64,000 nt of DNA, from positions 948,778-1,012,777 of the forward strand of contig WBMV01001018.1 in NCBI GenBank assembly GCA_013396655.1. Reading direction: 5' to 3'. The stretch's first letter is position 1, and the number at the start of each line of letters is the position of its first letter. The position numbers and the translations under genes are program-made. Shown one piece after another: positions 1 to 10,237 of the stretch. The notes below the pieces were generated by a model, which was not told the DNA's origin, searched no databases, and saw only the letters and a program-made list of their open reading frames with translations. The DNA comes from Campylorhamphus procurvoides. Taxonomy: Eukaryota; Chordata; Aves; Passeriformes; Dendrocolaptidae.

Positions 1-3000
1 GTTAACCATGTCTCCATGCTGTTACTGAAAGAATCCACCTGTTGACTCAGTAATAAGCATTTTGGACACATTAAAGAGCTACACTACTTCTGGTGCACTC
101 TGCACCTGAAGATGTGAGGAGTCAAGAGAGGCAATAAAACCCTGCCTAAATCCAGAGCTGCTTATTTGCATCTGTTTTCACTAGATGTATTATTCTACAT
201 TTCTGTTGAAAGTCTGCATTACCAGTTCTCCAGCACCATACCAATGAGCTCAGGCAGGAACATGGTGACTAAAAGCAACAGCAATACAGACCTAGAATTT
301 AGCAAGAGCTTTGACTGACAGCACAGGAGAGCACAGCTTGTGGCAGGTGAGGAGGCTGCTCACTCCAACTATCTGCCCATTCCCAGTTTCCTAAATAAGT
401 GAATGGCTCAGTTGGCTCCACAAATGGTCAGCTTTGCAAAGCAACATAGAAACAGAAAATCAGCAAGGATACAGAACCAAGGGCAGTAATGTCAGTCTTC
501 CCAAAGGAAGCTGCCTCCTTTGCACTCACTGACCTACAGCTCTTCATGACCTGACAGGGTTATTGTGGTAGTTTGGTGAGAAACCACAGTACAGATAAAG
601 CTGAGTAAGAATTACCAAGGGCTTGCATTTCTGGAACTCACACAATCCAAAAAATCCAAGTGGCAAGCAGGGAATGGGAAGGGCAGAATGTGTTGTGGTG
701 GAAAAATTAGAAAAGCTTAGAAGGCAAACAACAAGAAAAAGTATTTTGCAATGCAAAGCAAGGTATTAGCAAAAATAATTCACCTGACTGAAGCACAGAG
801 AGTCAAGGCATATGTGCCCCTTCACGTGATTAACTCAAGTTAATCTCTCTCTCCGGTTTAGTCAATACATAAGAAATGGAAATTAAATGCTGTACATGTA
901 AAATGCATGTCCAGTATTCATCTCCCTTTGAAAAGGGCTTTGTGACCTGGTGGCAAAATTACAGGGCTTTAATTGGGCACAACAAATAGTTGCAGTTATT
1001 AATCTGGATTCATATCTTTCTAGAATTTAGTTTATGCTACAGAAGTGCAGGACAGTGCCTCTGCCTCCAGCAAACCAGCACACGTGCAGGCAGACAGCAA
1101 ATTCAATGACAGGCAGCAAAATCAAAGTGTGTGGAGTAAGCAAGAAGATGCAGATCTGGGCAGCAGCAGCTACACAGAGCTACACAGCTCCTGGTATTTC
1201 TTGAAGAATAAAGCTTTGTCTTCCAAGCTCCAGAGGCCAAGAGCAACTCGAGCCCCGAGAGAGCCTGTGAAGGATTAGGCTCACACACACTGACCTGCCT
1301 CCACCATCACAGGAGACAGACTAGAGATCACCTTTCTGAAGAGAAGCCTCACTTTCCATAAACCCATTTCCCACAGCAGGTTGCTTACTCTAATTAAAGT
1401 TCCATAATTGATAGATATTCAGCTCAACTATTTTTAGGTCGTCTTAAGAGCTGTTTTGTTTTCAAGTGCCCGATTAAGTGCAATACTGTGCTCCAACGAA
1501 GAATTAACAGAGGCATTAATTCATAATCCAAGAATTCCTCTGTGCATTTTGAAGGGATATGAGTCTAAGAGGATTGGCTGGCATTAATCTGATCACTTTT
1601 GGCATACATTTGCATGGATATGGCTTTTCCACGGGAATTTGTTCTCTCTGCATTTCCGAGTCCAACAGCTTTGTTAAACTAACCTCAAGTTTTACCTTTG
1701 GTAAATGATCATTCTTTTTCCCCTTCTCAGTTAAAAGAGGATTTATGTATTCTCTTTTTCCAATAAAGCAGCACCATTACAAAAGGAACACCTTGTAGAC
1801 AGTCTGGCACTTGGCTGACTCAGAATTCACTGCCTGAGTCTGAACTGCATCACTGCTGAGCCAAGCTGGGCTTGCTCTGCTGGCCTCAGGTCACACCGTA
1901 TTTCTGAGTGGCTACCAGTGTGTGAGACTGAACAAACACTGAACAGGAAGGTCAAGTTTGATTTCACTGTTTTCTCTTTACCTAGAAAAGGCAGTTAGAT
2001 GATTTATTCATTGTCATATCTTTTTTTTTTTACTAGGCAAAGTTAATACTTTCTATTATTATGCAAAACAGGCATAACACATAAAATTTTTAGTTCTCTT
2101 TGGAGATTGTTCAGAGCATATGTGTCTCCACTGAGCAGACATTAAAATGTGTCTCTACAACCAGTAATTAGCAATCCTATATCAGACCAGCCTCTGTTGT
2201 TCAGAAAAAACAAAACAACCAAGTGGGAGGTGTGGTCTGAAAACTGACCAGTCAAATACCCACTGTTGCACTGCTACTCAATGTGACATGAAAATATTTC
2301 ATCTTAGAAGCTTAGACAACATACTTCTAAAATCCCAGTCACACAAAATCCAAGCTGAAAGTTTAACTGTTGAAGGAACTGAAACAGTGCAGAGTGCAAG
2401 TGCTACACAACTGAGTTCCTACTACACGTCTGAAACTCTACAGCATGATTTAGCTCCATTTATTCTGCATCAGCTACCTCCTTGCTGAGGTGTAGCAATG
2501 ACACCTCCTCTGACATGATACCCATTATCAGTTTCCAATCCAATTAAGCTAAAGGTTCGTCACTGCAGCTGCCCTGTGTCCTTTTTTGCAGGTTTTACAT
2601 TATCGGGTTTAGGGCTCTTGTGACAGGAAAGGACTTAGTGATGGGTAAGGGAACAGGCAGAGCTGTGCCCTGACAACTCTGGTGTAGTGAAGTTCAGCAA
2701 GTTCTTTACCCACAGCTATGCCTTTAGTCTGGTCTACAACAATGTGTAAACAGTGTCTGCCACAGTCTGCTTTCAAAAGCATCAGCCCCTTACAAATCTA
2801 GTAGTTCTAAACTAAATAATATGGGATCATCTTAATTTCATGCCTTAAGTTTTACCTTTCCAGAAAATGCAGAGCTAACAGGACACACGTATTTCCACCA
2901 TTTGGTTCCCTTGTAGTATGTGTGTGGGCAAAGCACTTACTCTTTGTGGTTTTGGAACATTTGAATGCTGCTGTGGGGACAGGAAACACTTCTACCATCA

Positions 3001-4574
3001 CAAGGAAGAATTTTCACAGGAACAGAAGGTTCCTTGTGAGTCACTATATCCCTAGTATTGTTTCAGCTTTAAACCAGTCAAGGTATTTGTTTCTGCAGCT
3101 CCTACCAAACACTGTGCCAAACCCCCAGTGCTCTGATAGCTAGAGTTCTTTTCATTTTACCATCAATTATTCATATCCATTCAGATCCATCTTTCCTCAC
3201 AGTAATGTTTTTTAATCTCAGAGAAAAATCTATAGATAATTTAAGACAGACATGGGGAATGGGTATCAAATATTCTTTAACTGCAAGATGTGTTGTACGC
3301 CCTTCATCATTACTTCAAATGAACTATTGCACTGCCTTTATAAAGGTCTGGCTGTTTTTAAAGAGCCTACTGATTATGTTCTTAGGTTTGCCCCTCCTTG
3401 GAAAAGATACAGACTAAAGTAAGAGCACTCCTCTTTAATCTGAAGATGTAAAGTCAGTGTGAATTAAGTTGCAGTCTTCAAAGTTTAAACACTGAAAAAT
3501 TAGCCACTGCATCTGAAGGAATAATATTTTTAATGTTGCTTTAAAAAGTCATGGCATGATTTGAATGTAAAGGTAGTTTGGCAAATCTTGGACTGGCAAA
3601 ACAAACAGTTGTGATGAAACTGTTCCACCTAAGAAGAAAAATGTGAATTGGTGCCAAAAGCAGCTGGGCACACAGAATCTTTGACAACTGACACAGATCA
3701 AATTTTATGCCATTGAGAAATACGGCCTATTGGCCATGCCAATAGATGAAAATGAGAACATTATGAGTAATCTCAGCCTTAGAGCTCTTACTTGTAACTA
3801 GAGACTGGAGAAAAACCCTTTTCTTCACATATATCCCAGTACAGATTTTGCCATGCATCTGAACTTTGTTATTCTGGAACTGCAAAGTCCCTCTAGAGCA
3901 GTTACAACTGAAGAACTCACCATCACTGAAACAGGACTAGGCTAGCCAAAGTCTAAATAATAAATGCTTAGTGGATTTTCATTTAACTACACAGTTGTGT
4001 TAGCTATTATGTAGTAAATAAAGTAAATCCTGGAAACCCTGTACTTAAATTGGCCTGTTAAGTAGATAGATTTTTTTTTAATCTATTCTCCATTCATCTC
4101 AGATCAGAGGGCAAGGGTGAAAACTTACGTTCTTAGAGATAAGCTCTGGAATTGCAGCCATTGACCATATTTTGATATGTTAGGTGTTAACACAATACAC
4201 ATTTCCCCTTATCAGACTTAGAGCCATGCAAACATTCATTTCATTTTGAGTAAGGTAAGGAGATGCCTTGCAGTACAGTCTCCTTATTAGGAATGGGGAA
4301 GCACTGGCAACAGGTAGCAAAACTACTCATGTCCCCATAGGTGTGGCCAGACTGAATTCTTCACATATTAGTCACACCTTAGTAATTTTTAGGATGGTTA
4401 TTTATTTCTTGAAAGATAATGCTGGCCCAAAAAGCCTGTTGTCCCCCTGGTTCAAAAATGACCATATTTATTTAGCAGCAATGCTGGGTTTCAACCTGGT
4501 GGCACCTTTTCTAGTGAAATATCCTCAGAATAAGCTGTGTGACAGCCAAAAGGTACAGCAGTCCAGAGCATTAC
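1..4574 (-). other. WWC1: WWC1 intron 8 (partial), no exon recognised
   Basis: This is non-coding sequence downstream of exon 8. I looked on the minus strand for the next WWC1 exon (the conserved coiled-coil segment after EEAKRR) and did not find it. Open frames here are short and unlike known proteins. The stretch contains a compact homeodomain- and octamer-motif-rich block (about 1385-1645) and a perfect 8-bp inverted repeat with a 3-bp loop (3727-3745), both reported under findings. Confidence 0.75.
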
Positions 4575-4648
4575 CTTCTCTTTGCTTCTTCATACTGCAG
4601 GCGTAATCTCACTTTCTCAGCCAACTGGTTATTGCTGCTGGTAATAAA
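4575..4648 (-). CDS. WWC1: WWC1 exon 8: start of second coiled coil
   Basis: This 74-bp exon holds 24 codons and two trailing bases. The acceptor CTCAG ends at 4649 and the donor GTAATG starts at 4574. It encodes FITSSNNQLAEKVRLRLQYE and then EAKR, the beginning of the second coiled coil of WWC1. The last two bases (AG) are the start of an Arg codon completed by the next exon, which should begin R-IANLK-like. No such sequence is visible between 1 and 4574, so that exon lies outside the window. Confidence 0.95.
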
Positions 4649-5637
4649 CTGAGACACAAAATATAACATCAGCAATTTAGCAACCACTCCTCCTTTGGCA
4701 TTTCCTATTGAAACCCACAGGGTTACAAGTGACACTTGCTCTTGTCAAACTCATTGCCTAGTTAAACCAATCACAAACAGGAACATACTGCCTTTCATTA
4801 TATTTTTTCATGATTTCTTCAAATACTTCAAACCCCACAAGATTCACAGGCTCTTTTTGGCCTAGTTTATCAGAAAAAACAGTAAATCTACAACATCTAT
4901 CTTGGGCTTCTACTTCCACACAAAGAGCTTTGTGATCTTTCCCCTTAAATGCTGTTTGCACCCTTAAGTGATGCACTGCATTTTGGTCTGCATGACATCT
5001 TGCTTTGGCTGTAAAGTCTTAAAGACAAGGGACATCCCATCACACCCAAGTCTGCAGATCTTTTAACATGTGTGGCCCTGACTGAAAGTGACTGCAAATG
5101 TTTAAGTAAAGGTTCACAGGAGAGGCTCTGCGTTGTCCTGTGAGAAATAAGATGTACCCACAGCACTGACAGGTATGATCTGAGGTGGACTAAGGGTTTA
5201 TGAGCTCTACATGTTTGATGGCATCAAAATATCTGCACATATGCCATTGTTCTCAGTTGTAACATAATGAAAGCCAAACACACTCTTAAGGGAAGAGTCC
5301 TCATTAGAGCTTGGCCCATATGTGGCTATAGTTTCTTGTTTCGTAGCATATCATTGCTATAAAGAGCTAAGGGAATATTTGTACCACAAGAAACAACACC
5401 TCCTGGCAATATAAAAACTTCTTTCCCTTTTATTCCCACCTGAGTTGTTCTGATAGAGACAGTGTGGGGAAACACCAGGTTGCCCTTAGTGATGCATTAG
5501 TGTGGCACAATAAAATGAAGGTCCCACTGAAGTTTAAACCAGGAGAAGGTATGATCTCAGAGAAACCTGCCCATGCCTGGAAACTCATACTAAGAGGAAT
5601 GTCTCCCCATGCACAAGGTTTCTCCTGCATTACTCAC
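4649..5637 (-). other. WWC1: WWC1 intron 7
   Basis: This 989-bp intron between exons 8 and 7 has GT-AG ends. It contains an 86-codon open frame on the gene's own strand (4758-5018) that is described separately. Nothing else is recognised. Confidence 0.85.
4758..5018 (-). other. Unidentified 86-codon open frame inside WWC1 intron 7
   Basis: The frame runs from just after an in-frame TAA (5021-5019) to a TAG (4760-4758). It has no in-frame ATG at its beginning; a GTG lies at 4976. The predicted peptide is mixed and charged, with stretches such as AFKGKDHKALCVEVEA, KLGQKEPVNLVGFEVFEEIM and KKYNERQYVPVCDWF. Its composition looks like a folded protein rather than a low-complexity chance frame. 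I do not recognise the family. It could be a chance frame, a decayed processed pseudogene or transposon relic, or an unannotated alternative exon of WWC1. A pyrimidine-rich stretch ending in TTTACAG lies near the 5' end of the frame, but a conserved role cannot be shown from one sequence. Confidence 0.25.
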
Positions 5638-5784
5638 ATTTCCTGAAACATCTGTCTGGGAGCTGACATCCAGGTACTGCCTGGGTAACAAAGGGCTGGA
5701 GCTTTCCACAGACACGCTGCTGGCCCACAGGTCTGGCTGGGATCCTCTGTCGTTCACAAAGCTGTCTTTTAACCTGGCTAAGCT
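5638..5784 (-). CDS. WWC1: WWC1 exon 7: Ser-rich linker after first coiled coil
   Basis: This 147-bp exon holds exactly 49 codons. The acceptor TTTTAG ends at 5785 and the donor GTGAGT starts at 5637. It begins SLARLKDSF, then a polar Ser-rich linker ([19 protein letters not shown]), and ends [14 protein letters not shown]. This matches the linker between the two coiled coils of WWC1. The linker is less conserved than the flanking helices, as expected for a disordered segment. Because the exon is a whole number of codons with phase 0 at both ends, it could be skipped without a frameshift; nothing in the sequence shows that it is. Confidence 0.95.
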
Positions 5785-6287
5785 CTAAAACCAGAAAAAG
5801 TCATGAGGTGAGCTTGCTTCTGCTCAAAGCACCTCAGCAGCTCCGTAATTTCAGCCTGAGCACATGATTAAGATCTGGCCACGTTGACTGAGACTCCACA
5901 AACATGAGGTCAGGCCCAGGTGGGTGACATCTCCCACAGCGTGGAGCAGCCCACGGGCATCAGCACCCATCCTGCCTGGACAGACAGGCTCTTGGCTGGG
6001 GATGGCAGACCAAAAAGGCCACAGGGCTCATTCTTAAACAAACCCTGAGATGAACACTCATCTCTAAGCAAGTGCTTATTACTGTAAGTTGTTATTTTTT
6101 GATACTTCTTATTTCCAGGAGCTGAAGAACTAAAAGGCTGCAGTCCAACCACAACATAGAACTAGTTTATGTTAATAAAAAATCAGAATTCCATAGCTGA
6201 AACACAGAATACTGAAATTAACGTCTCAGAAACTCAATCTTATAATAATGGTGACAGAAACACTACAAAGTCATCTTGTTTCAATAC
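5785..6287 (-). other. WWC1: WWC1 intron 6
   Basis: This 503-bp intron has GT-AG borders (donor GTATTG, acceptor TTTTAG). I see no further feature in it. Confidence 0.85.
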
Positions 6288-6417
6288 CTGAATGAGGTCT
6301 TGTTTTTCCTTCTCCCCTGATGTGATGGCCTTCTTGAGAGCTTTCATTTCACTTAAAATGGCTTGTGCCTCATCAAGTTTGTAGCCACCTTGAGTATCAG
6401 ACATTTTCATGTCAATT
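6288..6417 (-). CDS. WWC1: WWC1 exon 6: coiled coil
   Basis: This 130-bp exon holds one leading base and 43 codons. The acceptor CAG is at 6420-6418 and the donor GTATTG starts at 6287. It encodes [20 protein letters not shown] and continues through [19 protein letters not shown], the distal part of the first coiled-coil region of WWC1. The motif GEKEKQDLI is well conserved in the family. The exon ends on a complete Gln codon and exon 7 begins in phase. Confidence 0.96.
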
Positions 6418-7326
6418 CTGTATAGAAATTTTAAAAACCCAGTAAGTTAACACTATATAAAGTCCATTTAATTGAATCACTCTAAATACACGCATCTTGA
6501 CAAGAATTTTATGAAAAACACATCCAAAGTATAACAAGGACAACAGAAGGAACAAAGAACCCCATTGTTCATCACTGCCTAAGCTACCCCACTCAGCAGT
6601 ACCTTAAGCTTCAGAATTCTAATTTTAGCCATATCATCATCTCTTTGACTCCTTAGGGATGACAAAGGTGCACACAAAACCCCCCAAAGGGTAAGTTTGG
6701 ACAGACTGGTGCCAGCTGCCCTGTTTCTAAGCTAGAGAGGATCAGCTTAGCCATCTCTGAGAATTACCTGATTTTCAGTCATCATTTCAAAAACCAGGCA
6801 CAGATGTATTTGCTTGCACAACCTAATTACAAGGCACCTCATCCTTCTCTTTCCTCAAAGGAATTCTACCACAGTTGACATTTATAATAAATATTTATTT
6901 AAAAGATGCCAGATGTCTAGTCATACAAAGGTGAGTACCTGAAACTTTTCCTCCCCTTCCACTCCACCTCAAGTTTTTCCTCAGTGCCCTAAATCAACGG
7001 CTCTTATAATTAAGACAATGGGCTGTGCTGTGTCATCTGTATTGAGCCATACTGAGAAAAACAGAACACCTGTTAACTGACAAGAGCCTGGTCCAAAACC
7101 TCTTTGCCATGAAGTCAGTTCTGATGTGATCAATCACACACAGTCACTGATTGGAGACAACCACCCCCATGGCTGTGTACTGCTTTCAGCTGCATATTCC
7201 TAAAGATATCAGCAGCAACACATTTCGGCTTATGTTATTTAGGCAGCTATTTATAAATGCAGTGGGGGATGCATTACAAGCCAGAAATGTTCTGCACTGA
7301 AAATAGGATCTTGAGAACACACTTAC
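6418..7326 (-). other. WWC1: WWC1 intron 5
   Basis: This 909-bp intron is bounded by the exon 5 donor GTAAGT and the exon 6 acceptor CAG. It is AT-rich with no recognisable repeat or exon. Confidence 0.85.
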
Positions 7327-7406
7327 TTCTTCAGTGTTTGAAATCCATGCTCTTTGTACTGGAGCTCTTGCTTCATGTGAGCTACTTCTCTCTTGAGTTT
7401 ATTAAC
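7327..7406 (-). CDS. WWC1: WWC1 exon 5: coiled coil
   Basis: This 80-bp exon holds 26 codons and two trailing bases. The acceptor GCAG is at 7410-7407 and the donor GTAAGT at 7326-7321. The product reads VNKLKREVAHMKQELQYKEH and then GFQTLK, a heptad-rich segment of the first coiled coil. The last two bases (AA) join the first A of exon 6 to make a Lys codon. It differs from the mammalian protein at several surface positions (for example HMKQELQYKEH where mammals have HLQHELQFKER, from memory), consistent with a non-mammalian amniote. Confidence 0.95.
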
Positions 7407-8324
7407 CTGCAGCAAGGTGTCACATTTTTAGAATTATATTTTATATGAGTATTTAGGTACAGCACTACCCATTCAATTCAAAACTTTTTCAGTTTAGACA
7501 GTACTCTAAACAAATTTTCCAGATAATCAGTTCCTCTGAAGAGCAGCAAACAGCCCTAAATGCATCCTCATCAGGACTTTATCACTGCCTAGGGCTTTAT
7601 GCAGTACACACTATTATACCAGAGAATTGGGGCTCAAGGAAAGTTCCAACCTCATAAGCAGAGAAGTCAAGAAAAATTCAAGAGACAACAATGACACACA
7701 TGTCAATTTTACTCAAAAATGTTTAAAACCTTCCCAGCCACTAAAAAAAAAAATCTGTTAAGTGTCAAGACAGCAGTTCCACTCCACAAAAGTCACCTTA
7801 CAAGATATCAAACTAAAAGGCCCCACTGCACGAGTAACACAGCAGGATGATAATACATACTGTAAATCCACTGACCCTACAGCTTACTGGTTTATATTCC
7901 TCCACAGAGGCCACACTGACCTACTTTACTTTAGTCCTTTCTTCTTCCCAAACAGAGCTCTGCATGAGAGCGCACACAGGCACTGCTGACAACCCGCACT
8001 AAGCCCAGGACAAAACAGCTGCCAGTCTCTGGAGAGAACTCCCAGCTCTCCAGTGCTGGGCACAGCGAGGAGCCAGCACATACCCCACAGTGTATCTGTG
8101 CAGCAGGGTGTGCTGCCAGCTGCCAAGGAACTCTAAAGTCTAACGGGGGAGGAAGAAAGTGTTCAAACTCCTAAGATTGCAACGTTTGAAAATTTTCTCC
8201 TATATTAAAACCAGCAACATTAGCTCTTCCAACTGCTTTGGCACGTCTTTTCAGTATTTGCCATGAGGTCTGGAAATACCTGATGATTACTCCGGGCAAG
8301 CAAAGGTCCCTTTGTACTACTCAC
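7407..8324 (-). other. WWC1: WWC1 intron 4
   Basis: This 918-bp intron has donor GTGAGT and acceptor TGCAG. Open frames on both strands here are short and have no recognisable product. Confidence 0.85.
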
Positions 8325-8401
8325 CCTGGATTTTGTAGTAGCAATCTCCGCTTTGAGGATCTCCGGGTCATACTTGGAACTTGACGATGAGCCAGAGAGC
8401 A
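8325..8401 (-). CDS. WWC1: WWC1 exon 4: serine-rich linker within coiled-coil region
   Basis: This 77-bp exon holds two leading bases and 25 codons. The acceptor AG is at 8403-8402 and the donor GTGAGT starts at 8324. It encodes a short Ser run (SGSSSSS) followed by [17 protein letters not shown], which corresponds to the hinge and resumed helix of the first coiled coil in WWC1. The exon ends on a codon boundary, matching the in-phase start of exon 5. An open frame on the opposite strand here is a shadow. Confidence 0.96.
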
Positions 8402-10033
8402 CTAGAACAAACACAGCACCCAGTTCAGCAGCTTCATCTTCCTCCCCAGCACAAACCAAGACCTCCCATCGCTCCTGCACACCCAGCTCTTTTGCCCAGT
8501 TTCCAGATCTCACCCCTCACAGGGGGGAAAGGCAAAAGTGCAGTCACAACAGTGCACTCCACTAAAAGTGTATACTGAAGAGTGTAAACAGAGCATGTCC
8601 TGCATCTCCAGAGTCTGGATTTGTTCCAGGTTAACACACTTAACTCAAACTCCCAAACACGTTCACTCCATTCAACAGTGTGGCTTCCTGCATTTCCAAA
8701 GACATTTAACAGAACTGAAGGGACAGGCATTGCATGAAGGTTTAATTAATGTTTTTGGGGTTTTTTTCAGACTTTCTCACTGAGTAAAACAAACTGCTCA
8801 ATGTTTAGAAACAGAGAAAACCAAGGAATGAGAAGAAACTGAAAAATGTGACAGCCTTGAGGACATGACCAACCATATAGTTGTGTCATCCCGGATTAAA
8901 TCAATGTCCCATTAGGAGCAGAACTCTTCTTAGCAGTGCTTAAACCCCTTCTGCCTCAGAAGGTACAGAAGCTCCCCAGTGTGCAATGCTGTTAGAGGTA
9001 GCTGTAGGCAAAGGAGGTATTTTGATCCTTGCAGCCATCTGGTTATGCCCCATAAAATATGGGAAAGCATTTCTAGTTCTTTTTGTGAGGTTGTATTTTT
9101 CAAGACAGATCACATCACCCATGTAACTCATGTTCTTAGTGTACTGCTCTGCTGTATCGCTACTCAGGTGACGTGCTCTTAAGTAAAGACCAAAAATTGT
9201 ACTTCAGAGATGACAGATGGGACCCTTTGTCCATCAAGAATCCTTCAGCTGACAGAAAACTACTTAAAATCTTTTAACATCAGGCACAGGATTAGCCAGT
9301 GGAATTGTCCACCACAACACCCAAGAGTGAAGCAGGGAAAGGTCATTCACTGCTGGGGCTAGCAAGAACACAGAGTCTGCAATTATGAGGATTATAAAAA
9401 TACTTCAGGAATACTTGCATGCAATAAATCCTCCTCTGGCCACTTTCCAGCTCCTAACTAGTAACAGTGAGGAGGAAATATGGCACTCTATAGATGTTTC
9501 TGCACCAGCTCTTGAAACAACAGGTATTGATGTCCTGTGTGACAAAGAATATGGAGCACAAAACAATGTTCTTCACACACACGAGAAGCAATCCACCAAT
9601 GTTGACTTTTACATGGCATAAAATACAGACACTCAGCTCCCCAAGACAGCCACTCAACTGGGATGTTAAAACTATGAAAGGGCCTGGGAATGCTCTTCAA
9701 GCCTTGTTTCTACACTGCAAACAGGGCAATCAAGGAAAATACCACCTAACTTCACTCTTCCACACTGAGCCAATCACCACATTTTTTCACATTCCTTAAA
9801 GCCAATGCTGAAAACCTGCACAGACTCCAGTGACTGAGCCAGCCACAACAGTGCTCTGAATCAATCAGCCTCTTCCAAACTGGGCAGCTACTGAGATAAA
9901 CTGAGCAAATGTGGGGACTGACACAGCATAGCACCCCAGTGCTCTACCAGAGGACCAGCTTCGTGCATTTTTTGCTGTCCTAGTGGGTTCACGATGGAGG
10001 AAGTCACTGGTTAAGAGTTCACCAACTACTCAC
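8402..10033 (-). other. WWC1: WWC1 intron 3
   Basis: This 1632-bp intron has donor GTGAGT and acceptor TTCTAG. Several frames of 60-100 codons occur on both strands, but none resembles a known protein and they overlap one another. I see no repeat. Confidence 0.85.
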
Positions 10034-10237
10034 AGCTGGTCTGAGAGCCCAGTTTGTGCTCCCAAACATCGTGCAGCTGCCGATACTCTTGCTGGGCCAA
10101 CTCAAGCCTCTGCTGTTTCACTTGATAGATCTCCTTCTGTGCAGCAATCGCCTCCTGGGCCAGGACCAGGTAGTCTTTGAGCATGTGCTCCTGCTCCCGC
10201 CGCCATTGCACTCGAGGGTCTTCTATCTGTGTGGTTT
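10034..10237 (-). CDS. WWC1: WWC1 exon 3: end of WW2 and start of first coiled coil
   Basis: This 204-bp exon holds two leading bases, 67 codons and one trailing base. The acceptor AG is at 10239-10238 and the donor GTGAGT starts at 10033. It opens with TTQIEDPR. This is the end of WW2, where Ile stands in the position of the usual second WW-domain Trp, as in other WWC1 proteins. The rest is strongly helical and charged (for example [15 protein letters not shown] and [16 protein letters not shown]) and forms the start of the first coiled coil, which is used for dimerisation in the family. The exon ends ...HKLGSQTS plus the first base of a Leu codon completed by exon 4. Confidence 0.97.
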
